Shown: positions 8,627-18,343, counted from the stretch's first letter. The stretch: DNA of 64,000 nucleotides from Sphingomonas faeni (GCF_023195535.1 NZ_JALPNF010000002.1:434001-498000); one strand, 5' to 3'. Made by a program: numbers and translations. Notes: generated from the sequence alone by a model not told the origin.

Positions 8627-8684
8627 TGTCGGCTCGGTTAACGCTGTTCGTCCGTATGCGGCGAACACGTGGACCGAGCCGACA
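8627..8684 (+). other. large nested hairpin downstream of the tiny ORF
   Basis: Twelve-base perfect arms TGTCGGCTCGGT (8627-8638) and ACCGAGCCGACA (8673-8684) enclose a second stem, TGTTCG (8645-8650) with CGAACA (8662-8667). There is no T-run after it, so it is not a standard intrinsic terminator. It starts seven bases after the tiny ORF's stop and could protect or regulate that transcript. Confidence 0.7.
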
Positions 8685-8690
8685 CTTCAT

Positions 8691-9044
8691 GTCGGATGAA
8701 TAGCGCGGCACACCGAATCGCACGTTGCTTGCGGACCGGAGCCGAGACCCTGATTGGGCAGTAACACTGCTGTAACATTAGCGCGGAGCGTTCGATCATC
8801 AGGCTCGCAGCCGATGTCGGACTCGCGATACCGCCCTCGGCATACCGCGTACGAAACGGTATCCGCGTCCAGAAAATGCAGATGTGAGCGCGCGTCAGGC
8901 GCAACTCCGCCTTGCTCGGACCGAGCACCGAGCGAAGCGGTGGCGTTTGCAAAGACAGTGTGATTTGACGGGATGCCGGAGACCGGCTCGGTCGTCAGCC
9001 TCTACGGGGAGAGAGCGAGCCCCCTCCCCCTGGTCATTTGCGAC
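8691..9044. other. intergenic region without a supported gene
   Basis: About 350 bases between the nested hairpin and the thiolase stop. An open frame on the minus strand (8638-8952) has no family resemblance and runs through the hairpin, so I do not call it. The stretch repeats the hairpin's arm motif: a perfect palindrome TGCTCGG-A-CCGAGCA (8913-8927), ACCGAGC (8927-8933) and GGCTCGGT (8985-8992). Confidence 0.5.
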
Positions 9045-10238
9045 TTAGTTCATCAGCTCCACCGCCATCGCGGTCGCTTCGCCGCCGCCGATGCAGAGCG
9101 AGGCAAGCCCGCGCTTCTGGCCGGTGGTTTCCAGCGCCGACAGCAATGTCGCGAGGATGCGCGCGCCGCTTGCGCCGATCGGATGGCCGAGCGCGCACGC
9201 GCCGCCGTGAATGTTCACCTTGTCATGCGGCAGGCCAAGGTCGCGCATCGCGATCATCGCGACTACGGCAAACGCTTCGTTGACCTCGAACAGGTCGATG
9301 TCCGACGCGGACCAGCCAGCCTTCTCCATCGCTTTCCGCATCGCGAACACCGGCGCGGTCGTGAATAACGCCGGTGCGTGGGCATGCGCGGCATGCGCCA
9401 CGACGCGCGCGATCGGCTTGTGCCCAAGCCGTTCCGCGACGCTCATACGCGTCATCACCAGCGCGGCGGCACCGTCGGAGATCGACGAGGCGTTGGCGGC
9501 GGTGATCGTACCGTCCTTCGAGAAGGCAGGCTTCAGCGTCGGAATCTTGGCGACATCACCCTTGGCTGGCTGTTCGTCGAGCGAGACGGTCGTGGTGCCC
9601 TTGCGGCCTGCAATATCGACGGAGACGATCTCGCGGTCGAACGCGCCGGACTTCTGCGCGCGCTGGGCGCGGTGAAGCGACTCGATCGCGTAGTCGTCCA
9701 TCTGCGCGCGCGTGAACTGGTATTCGTGCGCAGTGTCCTCGGCGAAATTGCCCATCAGCTTGCCGGGTTCGTACGCATCCTCGAGCCCGTCGAGATACAT
9801 ATGATCGTACATCCGGTCATGGCCGATCCGCGCGCCGCCACGGTGGCTCTTCGAGAGGTACGGCGCATTGGTCATGCTCTCCATGCCGCCCGCGACGAGC
9901 AGGTCGACCGACCCGGCCGCCAGCGCATCCGCGGCGAGGATCGCCGCCTGCATGCCCGATCCGCACATCTTGTTGACGGTCGTCGCCTCGACATGATCGC
10001 CGAGCCCCGCGTTGATCGCGGCCTGTCGCGCAGGCGCCTGGCCAAGCCCGGCGGGGAGCACGCAGCCCAAGTAGATCCGCTCGATCTCGGCAGCCGATAC
10101 GCCCGACCGCTCTACCGCACCGCGCACCGCGTCGGCGCCAAGCTGCGTCGCTGTCGCGCCGGAGAGCGCGCCTTGGAACGAACCCATCGGCGTGCGCGCG
10201 TAGGACAGGATGACGATGGGATCTCGATCGACGGCCAC
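9045..10238 (-). CDS. acetyl-CoA C-acetyltransferase (thiolase)
   Basis: A 397-residue degradative/biosynthetic thiolase. The nucleophilic Cys is in NKMCGSGMQAA. The C-terminal CALGHPIGASGARI carries the catalytic His, and CIGGGEATAMAVE the second Cys. It condenses or cleaves acetoacetyl-CoA and related 3-ketoacyl-CoAs in the cytosol, feeding polyhydroxybutyrate, ketone-body or beta-oxidation routes. No phaB or fadB lies beside it, so the pathway is open. The start is GTG at 10238, with GGAGAG five bases upstream. The frame extends to 10532 but the extra 98 codons do not resemble thiolase. Confidence 0.94.
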   Translation of the reverse strand: MAVDRDPIVILSYARTPMGSFQGALSGATATQLGADAVRGAVERSGVSAAEIERIYLGCVLPAGLGQAPARQAAINAGLGDHVEATTVNKMCGSGMQAAILAADALAAGSVDLLVAGGMESMTNAPYLSKSHRGGARIGHDRMYDHMYLDGLEDAYEPGKLMGNFAEDTAHEYQFTRAQMDDYAIESLHRAQRAQKSGAFDREIVSVDIAGRKGTTTVSLDEQPAKGDVAKIPTLKPAFSKDGTITAANASSISDGAAALVMTRMSVAERLGHKPIARVVAHAAHAHAPALFTTAPVFAMRKAMEKAGWSASDIDLFEVNEAFAVVAMIAMRDLGLPHDKVNIHGGACALGHPIGASGARILATLLSALETTGQKRGLASLCIGGGEATAMAVELMN

Positions 10239-10326
10239 TTCAGCTCTCCATGTATTTTTCTGCCCCGTATCTGGGGTTGATGTGCGGCAATACAAAGCAC
10301 GGGCGGACGCGCCTAGACCCGTCTGC

Positions 10327-10578
10327 ATGGAAACCCTCATCACGACGCTCAAATGGTGTGCCGCCGCGTCGGGGGTGATCGCCGCGTTCATGGTATCGCT
10401 CGATTTCGGGCGGCGCGTGACGGGGTGGGGGTTCGTGCTGTTCGTCGGCTCGTCGGTCGCGTGGCTGAGCGGTGCGGCCTTGACCGGGGACTGGGCGCTG
10501 GGCACGCAGAACATCGTGTTGTTCGGGATCAACCTCCTCGGCGTGTATCGCTACCTGGTGCGGAAAACGGGTGTCTGA
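10327..10578 (+). CDS. small membrane protein of unknown function
   Basis: An 83-residue protein with about three hydrophobic segments: a first around VIAAFMVSL, then FVLFVGSSVAWLSGAAL and IVLFGINLLGVYRYL. The ATG at 10327 begins the conserved-looking part; the longer frame from 10210 runs back into the divergent thiolase promoter. It overlaps the prepilin-peptidase start by eight bases, so the two are coupled. I do not recognise a family. The coupling suggests a membrane role, nothing more. Confidence 0.75.
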   Translation: METLITTLKWCAAASGVIAAFMVSLDFGRRVTGWGFVLFVGSSVAWLSGAALTGDWALGTQNIVLFGINLLGVYRYLVRKTGV

Positions 10579-11326
10579 GGCGGCATTCTGGGCGGCGTCG
10601 CTGGGCGTGCTAGGCGCGATCATCGGCAGCTTCGTTGCGGCGCTGGTGACGCGCTGGCCCGAGGGGCGATCCGTCACACAGGGGCGCTCGGCCTGCGATG
10701 CGTGCGGGAGAACGTTACGCGCGATCGACCTGGTGCCGCTGCTCAGTGCACTTGTCCTTCGGGGACGCTGTCGCTCGTGCCGCACACCGATCAGCCCCGT
10801 CCACTGGCGGATCGAACTGGCCGGGCTGGCGATCGGCGTCGCGGCGGGGCTCGTCGTGCCGGGACCCATCGGGATCGCAGGCGCGGTCTTCGGCTGGCTG
10901 CTGCTGGCGCTCGCCAGTCTCGATCTCGTCGCGTTCTGGCTGCCCGATCGGTTGACCCTGCTGCTTGCCGCGACCGGATTGGCGAGTGCGGCGTTGGGCA
11001 TCGATCCGCCGCTATCCGAGCGATTGATCGGTGGCATCGCCGGGTTCGGTACGTTGTGGCTGGTCGCGTTCGGCTATCGACGCATACGTGGACGCGACGG
11101 CATGGGCGGCGGCGATCCGAAGCTGTTCGGCGCAATCGGGTTGTGGCTCGGATGGCAGATGTTGCCCGCCGTCCTGTTGATCGCGAGCATGATCGGGCTC
11201 GGCGTCGTGCTCTCCGCGCATCTCAAGGGACGCAGCATGGCGGCGGACACCGCGCTTCCGTTCGGCGCGTTGCTGGCGATCGCGGGTTATCCCGCGTGGC
11301 TGTTCATGATAGGCCTGACGCCATGA
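10571..11326 (+). CDS. prepilin peptidase (A24 family)
   Basis: A 251-residue polytopic aspartic protease. The N-terminal part has the cytoplasmic CDAC...CRSC cysteine tetrad of bifunctional PilD/GspO enzymes. The two catalytic aspartates lie in LVAFWLPD and in GMGGGDPKL, the conserved GxGD motif. It cleaves leader peptides of type IV pilins or type II pseudopilins and may N-methylate the new end. Start GTG overlaps the preceding gene, and its TGA overlaps the next ATG (ATGA). No pilus genes are in the window. Confidence 0.93.
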   Translation: MSEAAFWAASLGVLGAIIGSFVAALVTRWPEGRSVTQGRSACDACGRTLRAIDLVPLLSALVLRGRCRSCRTPISPVHWRIELAGLAIGVAAGLVVPGPIGIAGAVFGWLLLALASLDLVAFWLPDRLTLLLAATGLASAALGIDPPLSERLIGGIAGFGTLWLVAFGYRRIRGRDGMGGGDPKLFGAIGLWLGWQMLPAVLLIASMIGLGVVLSAHLKGRSMAADTALPFGALLAIAGYPAWLFMIGLTP

Positions 11327-11757
11327 TATCGCTCGCTCTTATGCTCGCGTTGCAAGCCGCGACGCCTGCGCCAACTGCAAACCCAGGTCCGGGCCCGCTC
11401 GGCGCGATCGGCAAGCAGAAGCTTCCCGCCAAGGGGTGCGCCGCGTATCTGTGGAGCATGGACGCCGGCCGCCAACTCGTTGCGATGGCTACCGCCGACC
11501 CCGCTCAGATCCGCCTCGCGATCGACGGCAAGACGACCGACTATGCGATGGCGACCCAGTCACCCGCGATCGGCTTCGGCTTCGGCGGCGTCACGCAGTA
11601 TCGCGGCGGCGACGTGACCGCGACGCTCGACATGGCGGTCGCCGTCCGCGCCGACATTTCCGCGGGCGCGACAGTCACGTCCGCGACGCTACGGATCGAC
11701 CGCCCCGGACGTGATACCGTCGTCATGCCGGTCGGTGGCCTAATCGGCTGTGTCTGA
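11323..11757 (+). CDS. secreted protein of unknown function
   Basis: A 144-residue protein with a short hydrophobic N-terminus (MISLALMLALQAATPAP) resembling a signal peptide. The rest contains KGCAAYLWS, an alternating beta-rich region and a C-terminal GGLIGCV. Two Cys could form a disulfide. It starts inside the prepilin-peptidase stop (ATGA) and so belongs to that operon. No family recognised; sequences like KGCAAYLWSMD recur, from memory, in sphingomonads. A GTG at 11750 lies in another frame over its end, but I place the tamA start later. Confidence 0.7.
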   Translation: MISLALMLALQAATPAPTANPGPGPLGAIGKQKLPAKGCAAYLWSMDAGRQLVAMATADPAQIRLAIDGKTTDYAMATQSPAIGFGFGGVTQYRGGDVTATLDMAVAVRADISAGATVTSATLRIDRPGRDTVVMPVGGLIGCV

Positions 11758-11851
11758 TCTGAATTCTGGTGAAACCAAGCCGTCCTCCGTGCGTTACGGT
11801 GACGAAGATGGGGGTGAATCGTACACGATTGCCGTCCGTAAAGGGGATCGT

Positions 11852-14050
11852 GTGACAGCTTCGAACAGCCGGCATCATTGGCTCGCTCTTGCGTTGGTAG
11901 CGTCGACAACGGGGTTTGCGGGTATCGGTTCCGCGCAGCTTGCCAAGCCGGGCACCGCCCCGGCCAAGGGTCCCGACGCGCCCAAGCCGAGCGATCAGCC
12001 GCAGTCCACCGACCCGCGCTCCGACGCGCCGATCGTTCCCGATGCCGAATTCGACAGCGCGCTGCCGCCGCTCAGCGGTGACCTGAATGCGCCGTTGGAA
12101 GCGATGGCGCCGCTGCCTGCTCCGTCAACCCAGGCACCTGCAACGCCCGCAACCGCGACGTCCCCCGCGACCACGATTGCGGGCGACGTCCTGCCGCCGA
12201 CCGGTCCCAGCGATCCGCAACTCGCTCAACCGCTGACACCGCTGTCGAGCTTCGACACGACCCCGCTCCAGACTGCCGCGGATATCAAGGACAAGGACGC
12301 GCCTGAAATCCGCTACGAGACCGCGACCAAGGGTCTCGACAAGGCCGGCGACGGGCTCGAAGGCGAATACAAGGCGCTGTCCGCGCTCGCCGAAGGCAAG
12401 GGCAAGGCGGCGAACGCAACGCAGGTTGCGGCGCGCGCCCGCGAGGACGAGGCGCTCGCGGTGCGGTTGCTGAAGTCGCTCGGCTATTACGACGCCACCG
12501 CGATCTCGACGATCGAGACGATCCCCGATGCCGACACGACCAAGCCCGCGCGGCTGAAGGCGACTGTCAGCGCGCAGCCCGGCCGGCTCTATTCGCTGTC
12601 GTCGATTACCGTGAAGGCGGATCCGACGACGCCCCCGGATCTGGTCCGCACGCAATTGCCGCTCAAGGTCGGCGACCCGATCGAAGCGGCGCGCATCCAG
12701 GGCGCCGAGGCGAACGTCAGCCTGACGCTGCCGCAGCAGGGCTATCCGTTCGTCAAGGTCGGCGAGCGCGACATCCTGCTCGACGACCAGACCCCGACCG
12801 GTGCGTACACCTTACCCGTCGACACGGGTCCACGCTCATCGTTCGGACAGTTGCGGACCGAAGGCGATCCGGTCTTCAATCTCGAGCATCTGAGCCTGTT
12901 CCCGCGGTTCAAGGCGGGCGAACTCTACGACAACCGCATGACCGACGACCTGCGCGATGCGCTGGTGGCGACGTCGCAGTTCTCGACCGTGTCGGTGGAG
13001 CCGGTCCGCACCGGCACGATCAATCCCGACGGGACCGAACAGGTCGACCTGCTGGTCCGTCAGAGCGAGGGCAAGCCGCGCTCGCTCGGCGGCAATGTCG
13101 GTTTCTCGACCGGACAGGGCTTCCGCGCCGAAGGCACGTGGCAGCACCGCAACCTGTTCCCGTACGAGGGCGCGCTGATCGGATCGGTCATAGCGGGTAC
13201 GCAGGAACAGGGCGTGTCGGGCACGTTCCGCCGCGCCAACGCCGGTAAGCGCGACAGGACGTTCAGCCTGACCGCCGGCGCGAACCATTCGAATTACGAC
13301 GCCTATGACGCGTTCACGACCAGCGTCGGCGTCCGCTGGAGCTACGATTCCACACCGATCTGGCAGAAGCCGCTGACCTATTATTACGGCGGCGAACTCG
13401 TCGGCACGAACGAAAGCGTCTACGACTTCGCGCAAGGCAGGGACGTCCGCCGCACCTACGGCATCGTCGCGCTGCCGGGCCAGGTTCGGTTCGATCGCTC
13501 GGACAATCTGCTCAACCCGACCAAGGGCTATCGCCTGACGCTCAACCTCAGCCCCGAAACATCGGTGCAGGGGTCGGTGAAGCCGTACATCCGGACGATG
13601 ATCGAGGGGACGTTCTATTACCCCGTCTCCAGCAGCATCGTGATTGCCGGACGTGCCAAGGCCGGCTCGATACAGGGCGTCGGCCGCGACGACCTGGCGC
13701 CATCGCGGCGTTATTATGGTGGCGGCGGCGGATCGGTACGCGGCTATGGCTATCAGCGGCTCGGGCCGTTCGATCCCAACGGCAACCCGGTCGGTGGCCG
13801 CTCGCTCAACGAATTCGCGCTCGAAGCCCGCTACCGGTTCGGCGATTTCGGCATCGTGCCGTTCATCGACGCCGGCAACAGCTACGAGAGCAGCACGCCG
13901 AACATGTCGTCGCTACGCTACGGCGCCGGCATCGGCGGGCGTTTCTACACCAGCTTCGGCCCGATGCGGTTCGACGTCGCGACCCCGCTGAACCCCCGCG
14001 AGGGTGACGGCAAGATCGCCCTCTACATCTCGATCGGGCAGGCATTCTAA
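11852..14050 (+). CDS. tamA: TamA-like outer-membrane assembly factor (BamA/TamA superfamily)
   Basis: A 732-residue Omp85-superfamily protein: signal peptide (about residues 1-29, ending GIGSAQ), a Pro/Ala-rich linker, POTRA repeats (about 200-420), and a C-terminal 16-strand barrel ending in ALYISIGQAF. The barrel contains the GGGGSVRGYGYQRLGP segment of the family. With TamB it helps insert outer-membrane proteins or move lipids. I chose GTG at 11852 (AAGGGG five bases upstream) because it puts the signal peptide at the N-terminus; an upstream GTG at 11750 does not. It is joined to tamB by a TAATG overlap. Confidence 0.93.
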   Translation: MTASNSRHHWLALALVASTTGFAGIGSAQLAKPGTAPAKGPDAPKPSDQPQSTDPRSDAPIVPDAEFDSALPPLSGDLNAPLEAMAPLPAPSTQAPATPATATSPATTIAGDVLPPTGPSDPQLAQPLTPLSSFDTTPLQTAADIKDKDAPEIRYETATKGLDKAGDGLEGEYKALSALAEGKGKAANATQVAARAREDEALAVRLLKSLGYYDATAISTIETIPDADTTKPARLKATVSAQPGRLYSLSSITVKADPTTPPDLVRTQLPLKVGDPIEAARIQGAEANVSLTLPQQGYPFVKVGERDILLDDQTPTGAYTLPVDTGPRSSFGQLRTEGDPVFNLEHLSLFPRFKAGELYDNRMTDDLRDALVATSQFSTVSVEPVRTGTINPDGTEQVDLLVRQSEGKPRSLGGNVGFSTGQGFRAEGTWQHRNLFPYEGALIGSVIAGTQEQGVSGTFRRANAGKRDRTFSLTAGANHSNYDAYDAFTTSVGVRWSYDSTPIWQKPLTYYYGGELVGTNESVYDFAQGRDVRRTYGIVALPGQVRFDRSDNLLNPTKGYRLTLNLSPETSVQGSVKPYIRTMIEGTFYYPVSSSIVIAGRAKAGSIQGVGRDDLAPSRRYYGGGGGSVRGYGYQRLGPFDPNGNPVGGRSLNEFALEARYRFGDFGIVPFIDAGNSYESSTPNMSSLRYGAGIGGRFYTSFGPMRFDVATPLNPREGDGKIALYISIGQAF

Positions 14051-17000
14051 TGGCCGAAAACGGCACTCCACACGTCGAGACGACGCACGAAACGATCGTC
14101 GTCGAACGACGCCCGCTGTGGCAGTGCATCCTGAAGTGGCTCGCGATCCTGGTCGTGAGCCTGCTCGCGCTCGTGCTGATCGTGCTGTTCGGGATCAACA
14201 CTGATCCGGGCCGGCGGCTCGTCGCGGACCAGATCGGCGGCTACACCACTGCGTCGGGGCTGAACATCAAGGTCGGCCGGATCGACGGTTCGATCTACGG
14301 CGCAATGACGCTCAGCGACGTGCGCGTGTCGGACCCCGAGGGCGTGTTCCTGACGAGCCCGAAGCTTGCCGTCGACTGGCGTCCGTTCGCATTCGCCAGC
14401 AATCATGTCGACGTGCGCTCGCTGACGACGCCGCTCGTCACTTTGCAGCGCCGCCCGGTGCTGAACGCGACGCCGACCGATCCGAACGCGCCGCTGCTCC
14501 CTGATCTCGATATCGACGTGAACCGGCTGGTGATCGATCGCTTCCTGATCGCCAAGCCGGTGACCGGCCAGACGCATATCGTGAAGATCGACGGCGCGGT
14601 GCATATCGCCGACAAGCGCGCGCAGTTGACGACCAACGCGACCGCGTTGACCGGCCCCGGCATCGCTGGCGGCGACCGCCTCGTCCTGAAGCTTGATGCC
14701 GTGCCAGAGCAGAACAAGCTCGACGTCAATGTAAAGCTGACCGCACCGGTCCGCGGCCTCGTATCGACGATGGGGTCGTTCAAGGCGCCATTGACCGCGA
14801 CCGTGGATGGCCGCGGTAGCTGGGCTTCGTGGCAGGGTCGCGCGGTTGCGACGCTCGGCGGCGGGCAGTTGGCGAACCTCGGGCTGACCGCCAAGAACGG
14901 CCACATCGAAGTGCGCGGTTCGACGCGTCCCGGCCTGTACCTCGAAGGTCCGGTCGAGCGCCTCACCGCGCCGCAGCTCGACGTCGCGATCGACACCACG
15001 CTGAACGACCGCAAGGCCGACACGCGGATGACTCTGAAGTCGGACGCGCTCGCGGTCGATGCCGGCGGTCTGATCGATCTCGCCAACAGCCGGTTCGGCA
15101 ATTTCGCGGTGAACGCGAAGCTGCTGACGCCCGGCGCGATCCTGCCGAACCTGCGCGGTCGCGACGTTACGGCGCGCGTCGTGCTCGACGGTGCGTTCGC
15201 GACGCCGACGGTCGACTACAAGGTCCGCGCGGCGACGATCGCGTTCGGCGACATGGGGGTGGAGAACCTCTACGCCGAAGGTCTCGCGCGCGTGAACTCG
15301 GACCGCATCTTGGTGCCGGTGAAGGCACGCGCACGTCGCGTGACCGGCCTGAACGCGGCAGTTGGCGGGCTCGCGACCAACGTCGCGATCGACGGCGATT
15401 TCGCGATCTCCGGCGTCAACGTCCTCTCCGACAATCTCAAGATCCGCTCTGACAAGATCGACGCGACCGCGGTGGTCGTCGCGAACATGTCCACAGGCCG
15501 CTACACGGGTGCGCTGAAGGGGCGGGTCAACAACTACCGCGTCGACGGGATCGGCATCGTCAACCTGACGACCGACGCGAAGCTGGTGCCCGGCCCGAAT
15601 GGCGGTTTCGGCATCACCGGCCGCGTCGTCGCGCAGACGTCGCAAATCTTCAACGAAGGCGCGCGCAGCTTCCTCGGCGGCAACGCGATCGTCCGTTCGG
15701 ACATCGGCTACAGCCCCGAAGGGATCGTCACCTTCCGCAATCTCCGGATGAACGCGCCACAATTCCGTGTCACGCGCGGCGAAGGGCGGTTCGACCCCGC
15801 CACCGGCACGGTGCTGGTCAACGCGGATGCGTATTCCACCGTCTATGGCCCGTTGTCTGCCCGCGTGACAGGTAGCGCGACGGCGCCGGTTGTGGTCCTT
15901 CGGGCGCCACGTCCGGGCGTCGGCGTCGGACTCGTCAACCTCAACGCGCGGATCGTCGGCCGCGGCGGCGCCTATGCCGTCACCGCGAGCGGCGGCACCA
16001 ACTACGGTCCATTCACCGCCGACGTGCTGGTTACGCCGGGCACGCAGCTCGCGGTCGACGTGCGCCGCGTGGTGTTCGCCGGGATCACCGGTCGCGGCCG
16101 GATCGTGCAGACCGCCCCGGGCCCATTCGCGGGCGCGCTCCAGTTCGCCGGGCAGGGTCTGACGGGCAATGTCCGCCTCGCCAACCAGGGCGGATATCAG
16201 CGCGCCGACGTCGCCGCGCGCGCCAACGGTGCCAAGATCCCTGGCATGGTCGACTTCACCATCGGTCGCGCGATCGTCAACGCCACCGCGGTCATGACGC
16301 CGACACCACAGATCGTCGCCGACGCGCAGATCGCCGACATGCGCTATGGCGCGATCGTCCTCTCGGCGGCGCGCGCAAAGGTCAATTACGTCGGCGGCAA
16401 CGGCACCGCGCAGGCTTTGCTGACGGGCTCGAACGGCGTGCCCTTCCGCCTCGCGGTCAACGCCAAGCTCAGCCCCAACAACTACCTCGTCGCGGCCCAG
16501 GGGCAGGCCAACGGCATCGACTTCCGCACCGTGAACCCGGCACGCATCCAGGCGGTGAAGGGCGAATATCGCCTGTCGCCGACCCGGATCGACTTCGGTG
16601 GCGCAGGCGGCGGTTCGGCGCGTCTCGCCGGCAGCTATGGCCGCGGCACGAACGCGCAGGTCCGGCTCGATCGCCTCGACCTGTCGACGCTGTCCGCACT
16701 CGTCCCGAACCTCGGCATCGGCGGCAAGGCGACCGGCAGCCTCGACTTCTCGCAGGCGAACTCGGCCGCGTTGCCGACCGCGGACGCTCGCGTGACCGTC
16801 AGCAACTTCACGCGGTCCGGCCTTGCCGCCGTCTCCGACCCGGTCGACATCGTATTCGCGGGGACACTCGGCGGCGACGGCGCGACCGGTCGTGCGCTGG
16901 TCCGTCGCGGGACGTCGGTGATCGGCCGGATGGTCGCCAACCTGCGGCCGTTGCCGGCCGGTAATGGCTCGTGGAGCACGCGCCTGATGGCCGCGCCGCT

Positions 17001-18291
17001 GTCGGGGGGCATTCGCTATAATGGCCCGTCCGCGGTGCTGTTCAGCTTTGCCGCGATCCCGAACCAGCAGCTGTCGGGGCCGATCGCGGTCGCCGCCGAT
17101 TTCTCGGGGCGTCTCCAGGCGCCGCAGCTCAACGGCGTCGTCCGCGCTGACAATCTGACCTACGACAACGAGACCTATGGCACGCGCCTGTCGCAGATGC
17201 GGATCGCCGGTCGGTTCTCGAACACCGACCTGCAATTGACCCAGCTCAACGCGAAGGCCGGCGACGGTACCGTGCAGGCGCAGGGCAAGATCGGCTTTGC
17301 GGCGGACAGCGGCTTCCCGATCGACATCCGTGCGACGTTGAACAATGCACAGCTCGCCAAGAGCGATGCGATCAGTGCCACTACGACCGGCACGGTCCGC
17401 CTCACGCACGATCGCAACGGCGGACTGATCCAGGGCGATCTCCAGATCCCCGAGGCGCGCTATCAGATCATCCGCCAGGGCCAGGCCGAAGTCCCCGAAC
17501 TGACCGGGGTACGGCGCAAGGGCGATGTGCGTACGCCGGTGTCGACCGATCGGTCGGAGGTGCCGAATGCCGGCTCGTTTAAGCTCGACCTCCGCGTCCG
17601 TGCGCCGAACCAGCTGTTCGTGTCGGGCATGGGCCTCGAATCCGAATGGGAGATGGACATGCGGATCGGCGGCACCTCCGCCGCGCCGATCGTGACCGGT
17701 GGTCTGGATATCGTCCGCGGAACCTATTCGTTCTCGGGCAAGCGGTTCGAGGTCACCAAGGGCCAGATCCGCTTCCGTGGCGGCGCGCTGACCGATCCGG
17801 ATATCAACATCCAGGCGTCCACCACCACCAGCGACATCACCGTCATCATCAACGTGACGGGTACCGGCCAGCGTCCGCAGATCGCGTTCACCTCGACGCC
17901 GACGCTGCCGCAGGATGAAGTGCTCAGCCGCCTGTTGTTCGGATCCAGCCCGGCCAATCTGTCGGCGACCGAGGCGATCCAGCTGGCGTCGGCGCTGAAC
18001 TCGCTGCGCGGGTCGGGCGGCGGCGGTCTCAATCCGCTCGGCAAGCTGCGCTCGGCGACCGGGTTCGACCGGTTGCGCGTGCTCGGCGCCGACGAGGCGA
18101 CCGGCCGCGGCACCAGCCTCGCGGCGGGCAAGTACATCACGAAGAACGTTTATGTGGAGATCGTGACCGACGCGAAGGGCTTCACCTCGACGCAACTCGA
18201 GATCGCGCTGACGAGGGCGCTCAGCCTGTTGTCGGCCGCGGGATCGAGCGGCGGGCAGAGCGCCAGCGTCAAATACACGAAGGACTATTGA
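14050..18291 (+). CDS. tamB: TamB-like translocation/assembly module protein
   Basis: A 1413-residue AsmA-like bridge protein. One N-terminal transmembrane helix (about residues 32-54, ILVVSLLALVLIVLFGI) anchors it in the inner membrane. The long repetitive beta-rich middle is typical of the periplasm-spanning groove, and the C-terminal TamB domain (DUF490, about 1080-1413) includes GGLDIVRGTYSFSGKRFEV and QDEVLSRLLFG. It partners TamA in outer-membrane protein assembly and may carry phospholipid. Start codon overlaps the tamA stop by one base. A 1382-codon frame on the opposite strand is a composition artefact. Confidence 0.95.
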   Translation: MAENGTPHVETTHETIVVERRPLWQCILKWLAILVVSLLALVLIVLFGINTDPGRRLVADQIGGYTTASGLNIKVGRIDGSIYGAMTLSDVRVSDPEGVFLTSPKLAVDWRPFAFASNHVDVRSLTTPLVTLQRRPVLNATPTDPNAPLLPDLDIDVNRLVIDRFLIAKPVTGQTHIVKIDGAVHIADKRAQLTTNATALTGPGIAGGDRLVLKLDAVPEQNKLDVNVKLTAPVRGLVSTMGSFKAPLTATVDGRGSWASWQGRAVATLGGGQLANLGLTAKNGHIEVRGSTRPGLYLEGPVERLTAPQLDVAIDTTLNDRKADTRMTLKSDALAVDAGGLIDLANSRFGNFAVNAKLLTPGAILPNLRGRDVTARVVLDGAFATPTVDYKVRAATIAFGDMGVENLYAEGLARVNSDRILVPVKARARRVTGLNAAVGGLATNVAIDGDFAISGVNVLSDNLKIRSDKIDATAVVVANMSTGRYTGALKGRVNNYRVDGIGIVNLTTDAKLVPGPNGGFGITGRVVAQTSQIFNEGARSFLGGNAIVRSDIGYSPEGIVTFRNLRMNAPQFRVTRGEGRFDPATGTVLVNADAYSTVYGPLSARVTGSATAPVVVLRAPRPGVGVGLVNLNARIVGRGGAYAVTASGGTNYGPFTADVLVTPGTQLAVDVRRVVFAGITGRGRIVQTAPGPFAGALQFAGQGLTGNVRLANQGGYQRADVAARANGAKIPGMVDFTIGRAIVNATAVMTPTPQIVADAQIADMRYGAIVLSAARAKVNYVGGNGTAQALLTGSNGVPFRLAVNAKLSPNNYLVAAQGQANGIDFRTVNPARIQAVKGEYRLSPTRIDFGGAGGGSARLAGSYGRGTNAQVRLDRLDLSTLSALVPNLGIGGKATGSLDFSQANSAALPTADARVTVSNFTRSGLAAVSDPVDIVFAGTLGGDGATGRALVRRGTSVIGRMVANLRPLPAGNGSWSTRLMAAPLSGGIRYNGPSAVLFSFAAIPNQQLSGPIAVAADFSGRLQAPQLNGVVRADNLTYDNETYGTRLSQMRIAGRFSNTDLQLTQLNAKAGDGTVQAQGKIGFAADSGFPIDIRATLNNAQLAKSDAISATTTGTVRLTHDRNGGLIQGDLQIPEARYQIIRQGQAEVPELTGVRRKGDVRTPVSTDRSEVPNAGSFKLDLRVRAPNQLFVSGMGLESEWEMDMRIGGTSAAPIVTGGLDIVRGTYSFSGKRFEVTKGQIRFRGGALTDPDINIQASTTTSDITVIINVTGTGQRPQIAFTSTPTLPQDEVLSRLLFGSSPANLSATEAIQLASALNSLRGSGGGGLNPLGKLRSATGFDRLRVLGADEATGRGTSLAAGKYITKNVYVEIVTDAKGFTSTQLEIALTRALSLLSAAGSSGGQSASVKYTKDY

Positions 18292-18309
18292 GTAAAGATC
18301 GCAACAGGA

Positions 18310-18343
18310 TAGGTTCGGTTATGAAACCTACGGCGTAACGCCG
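18310..18343 (+). terminator. paired hairpins between tamB and the monooxygenase
   Basis: TAGGTT (18310-18315) pairs with AACCTA (18325-18330), and CGGCG-TAA-CGCCG (18331-18343) follows at once. No T-run follows. It could slow transcription leaving tamB or shape the leader of the next gene. Confidence 0.3.

Noticed and set aside
8638..8952. 104-codon frame on the minus strand in the structured gap
   Set aside because: No family resemblance or ribosome site, and it overlaps the nested hairpin.
9006..9032. GGGGAG/CTCCCC hairpin after the thiolase gene
   Set aside because: Weak stem with 12-base loop and no T-run; not clearly a terminator.
14047..18195. 1382-codon open frame opposite tamB
   Set aside because: Antisense to a clear TamB gene; its arginine-, histidine- and alanine-rich sequence is the usual artefact of reading a high-GC gene backwards.
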